Below are positions 28,187 to 37,838 of a DNA stretch of 64,000 bases, one piece after another. The position numbers and the translations under genes were made by a program. The DNA is from Sphingobacterium griseoflavum (lineage in GTDB: Bacteria; Bacteroidota; Bacteroidia; Sphingobacteriales; Sphingobacteriaceae). The DNA lies in contig NZ_BNAF01000008.1 of the NCBI RefSeq assembly GCF_014653155.1, positions 124,001-188,000 on the forward strand, read 5' to 3'. Below the pieces are notes generated by a model. It was not told where the DNA came from and made no database searches. It worked only from the letters and a program-made list of their open reading frames with translations. Numbering within the stretch: position 1 is the first letter of the stretch; each line of letters starts with the position of its first letter.

Positions 28187-29902
28187 ATGGTAAAATTTAA
28201 TAGATATTTTAGTGTCATTTTAGTAGGTACGATCCTAATGTTGGCGCTGCATAGCTGTAACAAGGAATTTCCAAACTTACTGGAAGAATATGGAGAAGCA
28301 CAGGATCCGGCACCGGTGAAAGATAAGGTGCTGCTCCTTGTTGTAGAAAGCCTGAGTGGCCCTGCCGTGCAACGTCTAGAACCCACGAATCTCACATTGA
28401 TGGCGCGTAATGCCTTGGTAACCTATGGTGGCTTGACCGATGCGTCTACCAATTATGAAGTCACGAGCGAATCGGTATGGGCATCCTTGCTTACCGGTGT
28501 TACGGGAGCTAAAAATGGCGTGACGGGTACCGATATCGGTATGTTGAATAAGGCGATGTATCCGACGATTATCTCAAGGCTAGCAAACCTCACTGATGCG
28601 CGATCTTCCACCTTTTATACAAGCTCCCAACAATATGCAGCGGTGCTTGGCGAAGATGCAGACCATATCGTGACAGAAGCTGGTGATGAGCAATTGGTAT
28701 CCAAAGCGGCGGTAGGCTTAACGAGCGACAGTGCGGATCTGCAGGTGTTGCAGTTGTCTGCGCTAGCGCAGCTCAGTCAAAATGCCACGTCGGAAGCGTA
28801 TGCCGAAGCATTAGGGAAAATAGATCTGCAAATAAAGACCTTAGTGGATGCCGTGAAAGCACGCACAACCTATAGAAATGAAAATTGGTTGATCGTTGTA
28901 ACCTCTTCCAAGGGCGGTGTATATGAAAAAGATGAGGTCGACTACACGGCCTTTGGGGATCCTGAGCGGGAAACGTACTGCATGTTTTACTCGCCGCGTT
29001 TTTCAACCAAAGTCACGCCTAGGCCAAGTGCAAACGACATCCCCTTCGCGGGCAATGCTGTTCGCTATACCTATGGGGGCGGTAACCAAGTAGTTGGTAA
29101 ACTAAGCGACGTTTCGAAAATCAATATGGGCGCGACGGAAGACTGGACGATCAACCTGTTTTTGCGCTACAACACCGCCGGAGCCAATTATTATTATCCT
29201 TCGTTTTTCTCAAAACGTGCACAGGGTTTTTCCGGTCCGGGATGGAACATGTTCTTGGAGGGTAATTATTGGGGATTCAACAGTTCGATAGCCGGACAGG
29301 TTTTTGGAAAAGTCATAAACGATGGACAATGGCACGCATTGACCGTAGTAATTCGTCGTAGCGGGACGATGGATTCGGTATTCACTTATACGGATGGTTT
29401 GGCCGAGTCCTCTCGGGCTGTCAGCGCAAGCGTGAATGCCAATTCGTTGAACAATGATGCACCACTTACGCTAGGATATATTGCTGGTGATGGGAATACA
29501 TCCTGCGATTTATCTATTGCCAATGTACAGATCTATAATCGTGCCTTCACGCCTGCCGAGGTGCGACAGTATACCGGGATTGTTGAAGTCGGCGAAAGCC
29601 ATCCTTTTTGGTCAGACTTAAGAGGTTATTGGCCCTGTTATCCCGATGTGAATACAACGACCTTGACCGATAAAACGGCTAACGCGGGCAACTTCCGTCT
29701 GCAAGGGCCAGCAAGTTGGATTAGCTTTAATGAGCTAGTCGCTTTCTTTCAGCCTCCAATTTCCCCCTCCTTCTACCGGATGGTGCCCAATGCCGTGGAT
29801 ATCCCATTTATTATTTACCAATGGTTGGGTGTCAGCGTAGAGCAGTCTTGGGGTATGGATGGTAGGAGCTGGAGCCCCAATTACAGTCAAGTTCGAAATT
29901 AA
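28187..29902 (+). CDS. DUF4983-like lipoprotein: degenerate phosphatase-like domain plus LamG-like domain (copy 1)
   Basis: Lipoprotein of 571 residues. The ATG at 28187 is preferred to a TTG at 28181; lipobox LHSC at residues 21-24. Residues about 45-270 follow the alkaline phosphatase/phosphodiesterase superfamily pattern (first strand KVLLLVVES, then SVWASLLTGVTGAKNGVTG, then WLIVVTSSKGG). The metal-binding residues are not there: the DG of the first strand is ES (54-55) and the SDHG box is SSKG (240-243). Residues about 290-470 are a LamG/concanavalin-like sandwich (DWTINLFLRYN, DGQWHALTVVIRR, SIANVQIYNRAFTPAEV). It is therefore probably a non-enzymatic binding protein. Paralogue of the gene at 31936. 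Confidence 0.72.
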   Translation: MVKFNRYFSVILVGTILMLALHSCNKEFPNLLEEYGEAQDPAPVKDKVLLLVVESLSGPAVQRLEPTNLTLMARNALVTYGGLTDASTNYEVTSESVWASLLTGVTGAKNGVTGTDIGMLNKAMYPTIISRLANLTDARSSTFYTSSQQYAAVLGEDADHIVTEAGDEQLVSKAAVGLTSDSADLQVLQLSALAQLSQNATSEAYAEALGKIDLQIKTLVDAVKARTTYRNENWLIVVTSSKGGVYEKDEVDYTAFGDPERETYCMFYSPRFSTKVTPRPSANDIPFAGNAVRYTYGGGNQVVGKLSDVSKINMGATEDWTINLFLRYNTAGANYYYPSFFSKRAQGFSGPGWNMFLEGNYWGFNSSIAGQVFGKVINDGQWHALTVVIRRSGTMDSVFTYTDGLAESSRAVSASVNANSLNNDAPLTLGYIAGDGNTSCDLSIANVQIYNRAFTPAEVRQYTGIVEVGESHPFWSDLRGYWPCYPDVNTTTLTDKTANAGNFRLQGPASWISFNELVAFFQPPISPSFYRMVPNAVDIPFIIYQWLGVSVEQSWGMDGRSWSPNYSQVRN

Positions 29903-29919
29903 CGATTTAACGAAAGGTT

Positions 29920-31926
29920 ATGAAAAGATATCAAATGCTGGTGGGTGGATACGTTGCTGCGGTTTTACTGTGCGCCTCCTGTGGTAAATATAATTTTGAT
30001 TTTAAAGACGGCTACCAGGAAGGAGATTCGCTTGCATCCGAAATCCTGACCGATACGACCATGTTTGTTGCCGATAAAAGTATGTATACGAAGGCAAGGA
30101 TCTATCCAGGGTTAGTAGGCGATGCTGTGGTCCGATTGAAGCAGGATACTACCATTACGCTGAACTTACCCGATCTCTATATCCCTGCAGATGACTATAA
30201 GGTGCAAAGTACGCCCGTACCTTGTTACAGTACAGGATTGTATGCGCCTGCAGGTGAGGTTATTCGCATCACCGTACCCATGGGGGTGACGGGTCTTACC
30301 GTTCAATTGGGAGCGCATACGGACAATATAACCGGTAAAGATGCGCCCCGCCGTGAGGCGATAATCTACACAAGAAAAGAACTTTTTCCGGGTGTAAACT
30401 ATGTAAAGAACCTTTTTGGCGGAACGATCTGGATATACAACAGTGTCGCAAAGACCGAAGCGGTGTCCCTCGCATTTGCGGGAGCTGTAAGGACCTCTGA
30501 TTTTGTGCTTGGCAAATCAAATCTTGCTGAATGGCAGCGTGACGTGTTGGCTAATGATGTGCCATGGTTGGAACTACGAGCCCACCGCACGGTGTTTACC
30601 GTGCCGCGCTCGCTTATCGTTCGCTTTATTCAGCAGGGACGTGCAAACGGTGTCGAGGAGGCTTTACAGCTTTGGGACAAAACTTACGAGGACGATTACT
30701 ACAAGTGGATGGGACTCACAGCAACGGCTTCCCAACCTTTTAATGCTTATCCACAGCTTCCCGAGCGCGCGGTTATGGATATACACCCCTCAGCGGGCTA
30801 CGCCCATTCCGGAAACCCTTGGGTCATGCAGGAGGATGAATATTGGTTGGACGAACTGATCAATCCAGAAACCGTCAGAAGAGGGACCTCTTGGGGTACC
30901 TATCATGAAGTGGGACATAACTACCAACAGGTACGCTCGTGGAGTTGGTCAGATCTCGGAGAGACAACGAACAATCTATTCGTATTCAATGCTGCGCGCA
31001 ACCGAGGAGTGACCCAACGTGCGGCTTTCCATCCGGCATTGGCCGAAATGATTCCTGCAGCACTCGTCTTCGCCAATAGCTCTGGTGCAAAGAATTTTTC
31101 AGCTCTTCCAACAGCAGTGGCCGATGGGGCACCATTTTTCCGGCTAACGCCATTTTTACAGATTTTCGACAAAGTGAAAGGGAAAAATGGAGAATCTGGA
31201 TGGGATTTTATGCCCTACATCTATACACGTTCTAGAAATGAGGGTATTACCTTAGCGCTGGACCAAGCCAAAAAAGATTATTTCTACAGACAGCTATGTC
31301 ATTTTTCTGGACGTGATTACCAACGGTTTTTTACGGCTTGGGGTATTGCTATATCGGGTTCTGCCAAACGTGAGATACGAAACCTTTACCCCCCGATGGA
31401 AACAGCCGTTTGGCAATACAACCCCTTGACATTTTCGGGTGGTGATGGTGCCGTCGCGCCAAAATACGACATTCCTGGAGGTACATTTGAATTTACTGCA
31501 AACGCAGCGACAGCTACCGGGGAAAGTATCGGGTCCTTCGCGGCCTTGATCGATGGCAATCCCGCAACCTACTGGCATACGTGCTACAGTGGCTGCTCGC
31601 CAACGACAACGCTACCTGTCCACATCATGATGGATATGAAGGATGTGACTGCTTTTAAAGGTTTCTACATACAAAACAGACAAGGAAATACCTATCAGCC
31701 TAAGGTCAACGTCTACATCAGTAACGACAAGGCAAATTGGACGAAAATGGGTGAGTACGAGCTGGCAAAGAGCAGCGAGTCCGCTGCACAGCGCAACGCG
31801 AGACGGGAATTTGCTTTTCCAAATATAGTTGAATCCCGCTATGTCCGTTTTGAATTTGCACAGACAAATTTAGGTGGGGAAGTACACGTCGCCTTAGCTG
31901 AGCTTGGCGTATTTTATGATATTTAA
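29920..31926 (+). CDS. M60-family (enhancin/mucinase-type) zinc metallopeptidase with discoidin domain
   Basis: Surface lipoprotein of 668 residues; signal MKRYQMLVGGYVAAVLLCASC, Cys at about 21. The gluzincin motif HEVGH is at residues 329-333 with the third zinc ligand Glu348 (HEVGH, 14 residues, E), matching the peptidase M60 pattern HExGHx(8-28)E. The N-terminal part (about 35-200) is the beta-sandwich usual in M60-like proteins. Residues about 520-668 form an F5/8 type C (discoidin) carbohydrate-binding domain (AALIDGNPATYWHT, VTAFKGFYIQNR, RYVRFEFAQT). M60 peptidases cut O-glycosylated proteins such as mucins. It is the only evident enzyme in its operon, so it probably defines the substrate: glycoprotein. 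Confidence 0.9.
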   Translation: MKRYQMLVGGYVAAVLLCASCGKYNFDFKDGYQEGDSLASEILTDTTMFVADKSMYTKARIYPGLVGDAVVRLKQDTTITLNLPDLYIPADDYKVQSTPVPCYSTGLYAPAGEVIRITVPMGVTGLTVQLGAHTDNITGKDAPRREAIIYTRKELFPGVNYVKNLFGGTIWIYNSVAKTEAVSLAFAGAVRTSDFVLGKSNLAEWQRDVLANDVPWLELRAHRTVFTVPRSLIVRFIQQGRANGVEEALQLWDKTYEDDYYKWMGLTATASQPFNAYPQLPERAVMDIHPSAGYAHSGNPWVMQEDEYWLDELINPETVRRGTSWGTYHEVGHNYQQVRSWSWSDLGETTNNLFVFNAARNRGVTQRAAFHPALAEMIPAALVFANSSGAKNFSALPTAVADGAPFFRLTPFLQIFDKVKGKNGESGWDFMPYIYTRSRNEGITLALDQAKKDYFYRQLCHFSGRDYQRFFTAWGIAISGSAKREIRNLYPPMETAVWQYNPLTFSGGDGAVAPKYDIPGGTFEFTANAATATGESIGSFAALIDGNPATYWHTCYSGCSPTTTLPVHIMMDMKDVTAFKGFYIQNRQGNTYQPKVNVYISNDKANWTKMGEYELAKSSESAAQRNARREFAFPNIVESRYVRFEFAQTNLGGEVHVALAELGVFYDI

Positions 31927-31935
31927 TGCGAAAAG

Positions 31936-33705
31936 ATGATGAAAATAAAAATCTTAGGTAGATCCTGCCTGACAGCAGTGTTGCTGGTCGTTTTAGGACA
32001 AGTGGCCTGTACAAAATACGAGAACCCTCCCGCGATATTTGAAGATCAGGAGGACGGGCGAGCGTTGGAAACGCGGCGCAAGGTTCTTTTTATCTCTGTA
32101 GACGGCGCGGTGGGTGCGGTGGTAAAAGATGTGATGCCAGCCAACATCGCGGCTATGCTTCCCAGCAGTAAATATACGTTTGATGCGTTGGCCGACGAAA
32201 ATACGGGTGACGCTGCCAGCTGGATGACGATGATGAGTGGTGTTTCTTCCAATGCCCATCATATCGAAGATGATTCCTTCATCCCAAAACCCGATGAGCA
32301 TGACCATCATGCCAATGCTGCCGGTTATCCCTCCTTGCTGTATCGCATGGCTACTTTGGCTCCTAGCTTGCGATCCTATGTCGTGGCACGGAATGCAGGT
32401 ATTAGTAACCGGCTACTCGTTAGTGCCAGTGAGAGCTATCATGCAACGTCAGACGAAGAGACAAAAGACGTGGCGGTCGAGCTTCTAAAAAGTAAGATAT
32501 CGGACGTTCTGCTGTTGCAGTTTACCGATGTGCTGGATGCCGGAAAATCGGGTGGATTTTCTGCTGAAAACAGCGGTTATGTGGATGCTTTGAATCGTGT
32601 GGATGGTTATATAGGTGAGGTGATGGCGGCTTTGAAAGCACGTGAAAATTTTGAGTTTGAAGATTGGTTGATCATTATTACGTCAAACCATGGCGGGTTG
32701 GGAGATTCGTACGGTGGAGATAGTGCCGAAGAACGTAATATTTTTGCTGTTTTTCAAAATCCTAGGTTTAAAGGTTTGGAGCTCTTTGCTGATAAGATGG
32801 AGGCACTACGCTTCTTCGGTTTTTACGATCCTCTTCAAGCTAACTATGCGCACTACGGCCCATCTGCATTTAGAGGTAGAAATAACCCCGTCGATCTGGC
32901 AGCAGAAAAGATCTATGATGCAGCCAATACAGGAGAATTGACGGTAGAGGCAAAGATAAAAATGAATGCTGTACAGGGGGGCTATGCTTATGCACTCAAT
33001 ACGCCTTTCTTGGGCAAGAATGCCCAGCGCACTGGTTCGACACCGGGATGGGCATTTTTCAAGAGCGGCGCCAGCCTGACATTTTATGCCGCGGATGGCG
33101 CCACGAAGATCGAGAGCGGGATGGGCGCGGTGTCCTCAGCAGGAGAGTGGGCACATATCACCGCTGTTTTGCTCAAGGTAAACAATGTTCCCACCGCGAA
33201 GCTATACGTTAATGGTGCCTTGGTCGCTTCGCCTTCGAATAGCAGCTTGAATATGAGCAATGTAGCGTCGTCCACCGGACTGACTTTCGGATATTTTCCC
33301 TACATCTTTAGCGGCCTGCCGATCGATGTACAGCTGTGTGATGTCCATATTTGGAATAGCGCGTTGTCGGACAGTGAGGTGGCTGCCCATGCAAACCGAA
33401 TCGGGTTGCCAGATAATGCGCTACAAGACAGTCGTTTGGTGGGATACTGGCCCATGGACCAGTTAGTCAATAATACATTTGCAAACAAGCTGTCCGGAAA
33501 GCCGGCTGTGGCGGCACAAGGATCCACCAGAAAAATCATTTCTGCCAATGACATGCCTTTTGCTGATCCCAATGCGGTGCTGTTCCAATCGACCGATGTC
33601 TTTACGCAGATTTTTTATTGGATGCAATTGCAAGCCCAAGACACGTGGAATTTGGAAGGACAGGTGTTCCTTAACAGGTTTGAAGCAGAATTCTTAGTTG
33701 AATAA
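31936..33705 (+). CDS. DUF4983-like lipoprotein: phosphatase-like domain plus LamG-like domain (copy 2)
   Basis: Lipoprotein of 589 residues, signal MMKIKILGRSCLTAVLLVVLG then VAC (Cys25); a second ATG at 31939 is equally possible. Residues about 48-280 resemble the alkaline phosphatase/phosphodiesterase fold: KVLFISVDGAVG (Asp56 kept), ASWMTMMSGVSSNAHHIEDDSF, WLIIITSNHGG (SDHG changed to SNHG at 250-253). Residues about 310-490 are a LamG-like sandwich (LTVEAKIKMN, GEWAHITAVLL, QLCDVHIWNSALSDSEV). It keeps more of the metal site than copy 1, so weak activity cannot be excluded. It flanks the M60 gene on the other side from copy 1, 9 bp downstream. Confidence 0.72.
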   Translation: MMKIKILGRSCLTAVLLVVLGQVACTKYENPPAIFEDQEDGRALETRRKVLFISVDGAVGAVVKDVMPANIAAMLPSSKYTFDALADENTGDAASWMTMMSGVSSNAHHIEDDSFIPKPDEHDHHANAAGYPSLLYRMATLAPSLRSYVVARNAGISNRLLVSASESYHATSDEETKDVAVELLKSKISDVLLLQFTDVLDAGKSGGFSAENSGYVDALNRVDGYIGEVMAALKARENFEFEDWLIIITSNHGGLGDSYGGDSAEERNIFAVFQNPRFKGLELFADKMEALRFFGFYDPLQANYAHYGPSAFRGRNNPVDLAAEKIYDAANTGELTVEAKIKMNAVQGGYAYALNTPFLGKNAQRTGSTPGWAFFKSGASLTFYAADGATKIESGMGAVSSAGEWAHITAVLLKVNNVPTAKLYVNGALVASPSNSSLNMSNVASSTGLTFGYFPYIFSGLPIDVQLCDVHIWNSALSDSEVAAHANRIGLPDNALQDSRLVGYWPMDQLVNNTFANKLSGKPAVAAQGSTRKIISANDMPFADPNAVLFQSTDVFTQIFYWMQLQAQDTWNLEGQVFLNRFEAEFLVE

Positions 33706-33717
33706 TATGAATTGATC

Positions 33718-35118
33718 ATGATAAAATCCAAATTAAAAGAAAGCAATGTGTTGGTGCTATTGATCTTGATGGTTTTTAGCATAACTTCTTGTAAAGAAGA
33801 AGCGCTTATTTTTCCACCGATACAACAGGGTGAGGCGATTGTTGCGGAAGCCCGTCCCGCGGCGAGGCCTTCTAATCTGACCGTCATATCAGCGTTTAAT
33901 AAACAGATTGAAATTTATTGGCCACAGATTAGTGATCGCGTACGTCGTGCTATGGTTACCTATCAGGAAGCGGGCCAGCTCAAATCGGTGCATGTTGATT
34001 CGTTTGATAAAGCGACCATTATTCCCGTTCAGGAGATTGCGACCTATTCGTTTGATGTCGTGTATTACACGGAAGACAATACCGCATCGAAGGTAACAAG
34101 CTTCCAAGTGCAGAGCCGGCCTTTCGAGACTGATTTCAAAGTTCAGCAGATGATTGTAAGCGAAATTGAAGGAGGTGTCAGGTTTGTGTTTCCCGATACG
34201 GATACGGACAAAGAATTTGTCTATACCGTAGGCTACACGATGGATGGCGAAGAGCGAACTGTGGAAAGCCGTAGCCGTGGAGGGGCCACGGTGGAAGTTG
34301 CAGGACTGCTTGACGAAACCGTCGCCGTTGATTTTGCTATACAAGTCGCTGATATAGCGATTGATCGCATAGCAATCACCAAGAAAAGTAGCAAACCAGG
34401 GGTGCTACAATTTAAGCGATTACTGCCATCTTTCAAGTATTATTTAAGGGGGCAAACGGGTAATGTACAGTGGACAAACGATATAAACGAGCCCGTAACG
34501 GTAAAAATCGATTATATCGTGGGCGGCGAAGAAAGATCGATAGTGGTGGAAAATACAGATCGGTCTGAGGTGCTTTCCTTCCATGTTGCTGGCGAAATGA
34601 CGCCCGTAAAAATGTCCATCACTGGAAAAGAAGGTTACTCCCTCGTCGTGCAGGAGACTATCGCAACCGAGATGCCTAAAAGCGCGTGGACAGCACAGGT
34701 ATCGTCTGTAGAGACCGCAGAAGGGGCAGCTAACGGCCGAGCGATCTCTTTGATCGATGATAACATCAACACCTTTTGGCATTCAACGTGGTCAAGTGGC
34801 AACAATCCTGTTTTTCCGCATTGGTTCAGTATTGACTTTGGAAGCGAGAAAGTGCTGTCACAGATAGGGATGATTCGAAGGCATAACAATACAGGTGGTG
34901 GCTTCAGCACCTTTCATATCGAGATATCAAACAATGGATCCGACTGGATTGCGGTTGAGCAGAATTTGACGTTTATATCGAACGACAGTCCCGCAGCATG
35001 GCAGGACTATGCTATCGTTCCCGTGAAAACGAGATTCGTGCGTATCATGATCGTCGCTCCTCGGGTAAGTACGGTGACCAATACGCATTTGGCAGAGTTT
35101 AGGGCGTTTGGGTATTAA
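33718..35118 (+). CDS. DUF4998-like lipoprotein with C-terminal discoidin (F5/8 type C) domain
   Basis: Last gene of the operon, 466 residues from the ATG at 33718 (a TTG at 33712 is less likely). Signal MIKSKLKESNVLVLLILMVF, lipobox ITSC. Residues about 40-210 contain repeated fibronectin-like strands (RPSNLTVISAFNKQIEIYWP, RRAMVTYQEAGQLKSV) as in DUF4998. Residues about 320-466 are a discoidin domain (ISLIDDNINTFWHSTW, HWFSIDFGSEKVLSQIGMI, RFVRIMIV, HLAEFRAFGY). It most likely binds a glycan and works with the M60 protease, which carries the same type of domain. Confidence 0.75.
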   Translation: MIKSKLKESNVLVLLILMVFSITSCKEEALIFPPIQQGEAIVAEARPAARPSNLTVISAFNKQIEIYWPQISDRVRRAMVTYQEAGQLKSVHVDSFDKATIIPVQEIATYSFDVVYYTEDNTASKVTSFQVQSRPFETDFKVQQMIVSEIEGGVRFVFPDTDTDKEFVYTVGYTMDGEERTVESRSRGGATVEVAGLLDETVAVDFAIQVADIAIDRIAITKKSSKPGVLQFKRLLPSFKYYLRGQTGNVQWTNDINEPVTVKIDYIVGGEERSIVVENTDRSEVLSFHVAGEMTPVKMSITGKEGYSLVVQETIATEMPKSAWTAQVSSVETAEGAANGRAISLIDDNINTFWHSTWSSGNNPVFPHWFSIDFGSEKVLSQIGMIRRHNNTGGGFSTFHIEISNNGSDWIAVEQNLTFISNDSPAAWQDYAIVPVKTRFVRIMIVAPRVSTVTNTHLAEFRAFGY

Positions 35119-35135
35119 ACTCGCCACACAGACAA

Positions 35136-35166
35136 GTTTGGATACGTCGTGGCGATGTATCCAAAC
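35136..35166. terminator. Hairpin at the end of the M60 operon
   Basis: Perfect 10-bp arms GTTTGGATAC and GTATCCAAAC with an 11-base loop, 18 bp after the last stop codon. There is no long T-run after the stem on the plus strand, so termination may be Rho-assisted; it may also serve the convergent small lipoprotein gene. Confidence 0.5.
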
Positions 35167-35231
35167 CTATAGAAAGCGTGCTTAAATTGATGGATTGCTT
35201 GTCTTTTTTACCTGCGGACGATGCTTAGATG

Positions 35232-35426
35232 CTACCGTTTGGTCCAATCATCTTTGCGTCGTCTCCCCATGATGCGGGCCATAATCCAAATGACGGCGAC
35301 ACTGATCAAGATCACGGCTATAACGCCAGACCAGGCGCCGGTGTGAAAAACTACTTCTGCTACTTGACAACTGTTCATCATCGCCATCGTGAAAATAACT
35401 AGGGCACTTTGGGAAAATCTTCGCAT
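35232..35426 (-). CDS. Small membrane-anchored lipoprotein, 64 residues
   Basis: Starts MRRFSQSALVIFTMAMMNSC with the lipidated Cys at residue 20. A glycine/hydrophobic transmembrane segment follows (WSGVIAVILISVAVIWIMAR) and a basic tail, GRRRKDDWTKR. The start at 35426 is chosen because it gives a normal lipoprotein signal; 35450 would add 8 residues. Small proteins with a Cys, a F(H/K)xGxWxG turn and one membrane helix are common in Bacteroidota and often stress-linked, but the function is unknown. It is convergent with the M60 operon. Confidence 0.62.
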   Translation of the reverse strand: MRRFSQSALVIFTMAMMNSCQVAEVVFHTGAWSGVIAVILISVAVIWIMARIMGRRRKDDWTKR

Positions 35427-35606
35427 AACTAATTTTTTTATCTTGAACAACGTAATGTGTCAAAGTGTTGGAAAAAAATGAAAATACGGACAGTTCATTC
35501 GTGTTTGCAGACATTGGCATATGCAGATTCGCATGCATAGTGCATGAGCAAACAAACGTATATTATACTGCAGTATCAAGGATCCGCACTTACTCGTGTT
35601 CGCACA

Positions 35607-36242
35607 TTAGGAGTCTTTGATCAAGATTTTTTCCACAACTTCTTTAAAGCGCTTTTGCGTATTGGCACAATTCAGATCCAAACCTAATAGTTTTGCGCCT
35701 TCGACCCGGGAGTTAATCGCAATAAATGTCATTCCGGCTGCCAATAACGCATAGCATACAGGATCCATATTTTCCTCAAGCTTTTTATTTTTTTGAAGAA
35801 TTTCGATAACCACTGCTAGCGTAGCTGTGTGCTGCTGTACTAGGGGCGATACTTGACTGTTTTTGGCGGACAGCCCCCAGTGAAGCAAGCCCTTCCATTC
35901 CGGATCTTGCATGATTTCGTCGAAATGCGTTTCCAACAAAGAAAAGATGTCTTCATCCAGAACCTGTTCCGGTATAGCCGACATGTGCTTGGCAAGGGTT
36001 CGTGCGTTCGCCTTCTGTGTTTCTTTTCGTCTAAGAAACGCGTCTATAAGTCCTTCAAAATTCTCAAAATATAAATAGATAAGCTTCGGATTTAGATTCG
36101 CTATGTTCCTGACCGTACCCATGTTCAAGTCTGCATATGACATGCGTCCCAATATTTCACCAATGCTATCGATAAGTTTCTCTTGGGAACGTGTTTTGTT
36201 ACGAATGCCTCCCTTAAAGCTTTTTTTCTTTTCTGTCATCAT
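35607..36242 (-). CDS. TetR-family transcriptional regulator (copy 1)
   Basis: DNA-binding repressor, 211 residues; either of two adjacent ATGs (36242 or 36239) may start it. The N-terminal HTH covers about residues 15-65, with the recognition part TVRNIANLNPKLIYLYFENFEGLIDAFLRRK, which matches the TetR Phe-(x)-Tyr-Phe-x-(S/N)xxxL pattern. The rest is helical ligand-binding domain. A paralogue with nearly the same HTH (NPKLVYLYFDSFDKLV) is at 61404. It lies just beyond the end of the M60 operon and could bind the palindrome at 14745; the ligand is unknown. Confidence 0.82.
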   Translation of the reverse strand: MMTEKKKSFKGGIRNKTRSQEKLIDSIGEILGRMSYADLNMGTVRNIANLNPKLIYLYFENFEGLIDAFLRRKETQKANARTLAKHMSAIPEQVLDEDIFSLLETHFDEIMQDPEWKGLLHWGLSAKNSQVSPLVQQHTATLAVVIEILQKNKKLEENMDPVCYALLAAGMTFIAINSRVEGAKLLGLDLNCANTQKRFKEVVEKILIKDS

Positions 36243-36822
36243 AATTCATTGTTAAGTAGCCATTTTCTGTTTCGGTATTCTGATTCAAATCTTTTATTAT
36301 CAGCGTTTTGAGTTTTGAATATGTGCCGTTTTTAATAGAGCATTTTCCTCGAAAATATACTATGGTGTTTATCATGATTGGCCTTTCCATGCTGTTTGTG
36401 GACAGTAAAGAAAGGGTTATAATGGTTTCTGTCTATGTTTCTTTTTCAAATATAGAAAATATGTTTTTTATATGCGGATAATGTTTTTAAATATATTCGA
36501 TTATTTAATTTAAGAAACTTTTTGGAGGGGTGTTATTTTTTGTATTCTATTTATTAGTGTTATTGTGACATTTTTTTAATCTTAATTTTTCATTCATGTT
36601 TTTTGTTGTTGGTTTTTCTTTGTTTGAAATATTGTTTTATATAGCTTTGTGCAGCGGCGCCGTTGCGGGCATTGTTGAGAAAGAGAAGTTCTGCCACTGC
36701 TGATTGGATGCTTGCTCATTTGCTTGTTTTGAATCAATGCTGGGTGTAAGTTCGACAGTACAGGACGGTTTTTCTTTTTTGGCGCCTTATCTTTAAACCA
36801 TCATGCAAAATGCTGTTAACCC
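36243..36822. other. AT-rich intergenic region between divergent tetR and fbp
   Basis: About 580 bp of strongly AT/T-rich DNA with no credible open frame. A TAnnTTTG match reading toward the tetR gene (minus strand, CAAATATA at 36447-36454 on the plus strand) is present but has no -33 partner. No clear fbp promoter was identified. Confidence 0.4.
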
Positions 36823-37833
36823 ATGACGATATTTAAAACCTTAGGACAATTTATAATAGAGAAACAGGCGGATTTCCCGTATGCCAAAGGGGAGCTTTCG
36901 CGTTTGTTACGTGATATCGGTATCGCTGCGAAGGTGGTGAACCGTGAGGTCAATAAGGCTGGCTTGGTGGATATACTTGGAGATGCCGGGCAAGTAAATG
37001 TGCAGGGGGAAGGGCAAAAAAAGCTGGATGTATATGCGGATGAGCAATTTATAAAAGCCCTGCAGAACGGAGGCGAATGTTGCGTGGTAGCTTCTGAGGA
37101 GCATGAGTTTCCCATTGATATCGACTCGGAAATTTCCAAAAACGCGAAATATATTGTTTGCATCGATCCGCTCGACGGATCGAGCAATATTGATGTCAAC
37201 GTTTCGGTGGGCACTATCTTTTCTATATATCGACGAGATTCTATTGGGGGCAGGCCGACTATGGGGGATATTTTGCAAAAGGGCTCTAAGCAGGTGGCGG
37301 CTGGATATGTCGTCTACGGCTCTTCCACCATGCTTGTTTATACAACCGGTAAAGGTGTCAACGGTTTTACACTAGACCCGAGCATAGGCGAATTTTGTTT
37401 GTCGCACCCTTCCATCAAAGTGCCAGCAAGAGGAACGATTTACTCCATTAATGAAGGCAACTATCGAAAGTTTTCCAGTGGGGTAAAGAAGTATATCAAA
37501 TACTGCGAAGAAGAGGATGCCGCAACCAACAGGCCTTATACTTCCAGGTACATCGGCTCGCTGGTAGCCGACATTCACCGTAACTTGCTTTTAGGAGGGA
37601 TCTTTATTTATCCGGCTACACTTACCCATCCAAATGGGAAATTACGCTTGATGTACGAATGTAACCCCATTGCTTTTATTATTGAACAGGCCGGTGGAAA
37701 AGCAACTGATGGCAGGCAGCGTATCTTGGATATGGAGCCTACTGCTCTTCACCAGCGTTCAGCATGCTTTATGGGCAGTTCGGAAATGGTCGATAAAGTC
37801 GAGCAATTTCTACGGTCAGAAGATGATCGATGA
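36823..37833 (+). CDS. fbp: Fructose-1,6-bisphosphatase, class I
   Basis: Gluconeogenic enzyme that hydrolyses fructose-1,6-bisphosphate to fructose-6-phosphate, cytoplasmic, 336 residues, the normal class I length. The metal-binding motif DPLDGSSN is at residues 115-122, with the upstream acidic SEEHE (about 91-95). Further family blocks include [15 protein letters not shown] and the substrate-binding region [25 protein letters not shown]. It links naturally to amino-sugar catabolism, since NagB also makes fructose-6-phosphate, but it is a housekeeping gene and its position is probably incidental. Confidence 0.96.
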   Translation: MTIFKTLGQFIIEKQADFPYAKGELSRLLRDIGIAAKVVNREVNKAGLVDILGDAGQVNVQGEGQKKLDVYADEQFIKALQNGGECCVVASEEHEFPIDIDSEISKNAKYIVCIDPLDGSSNIDVNVSVGTIFSIYRRDSIGGRPTMGDILQKGSKQVAAGYVVYGSSTMLVYTTGKGVNGFTLDPSIGEFCLSHPSIKVPARGTIYSINEGNYRKFSSGVKKYIKYCEEEDAATNRPYTSRYIGSLVADIHRNLLLGGIFIYPATLTHPNGKLRLMYECNPIAFIIEQAGGKATDGRQRILDMEPTALHQRSACFMGSSEMVDKVEQFLRSEDDR

Positions 37834-37838
37834 AGCTG

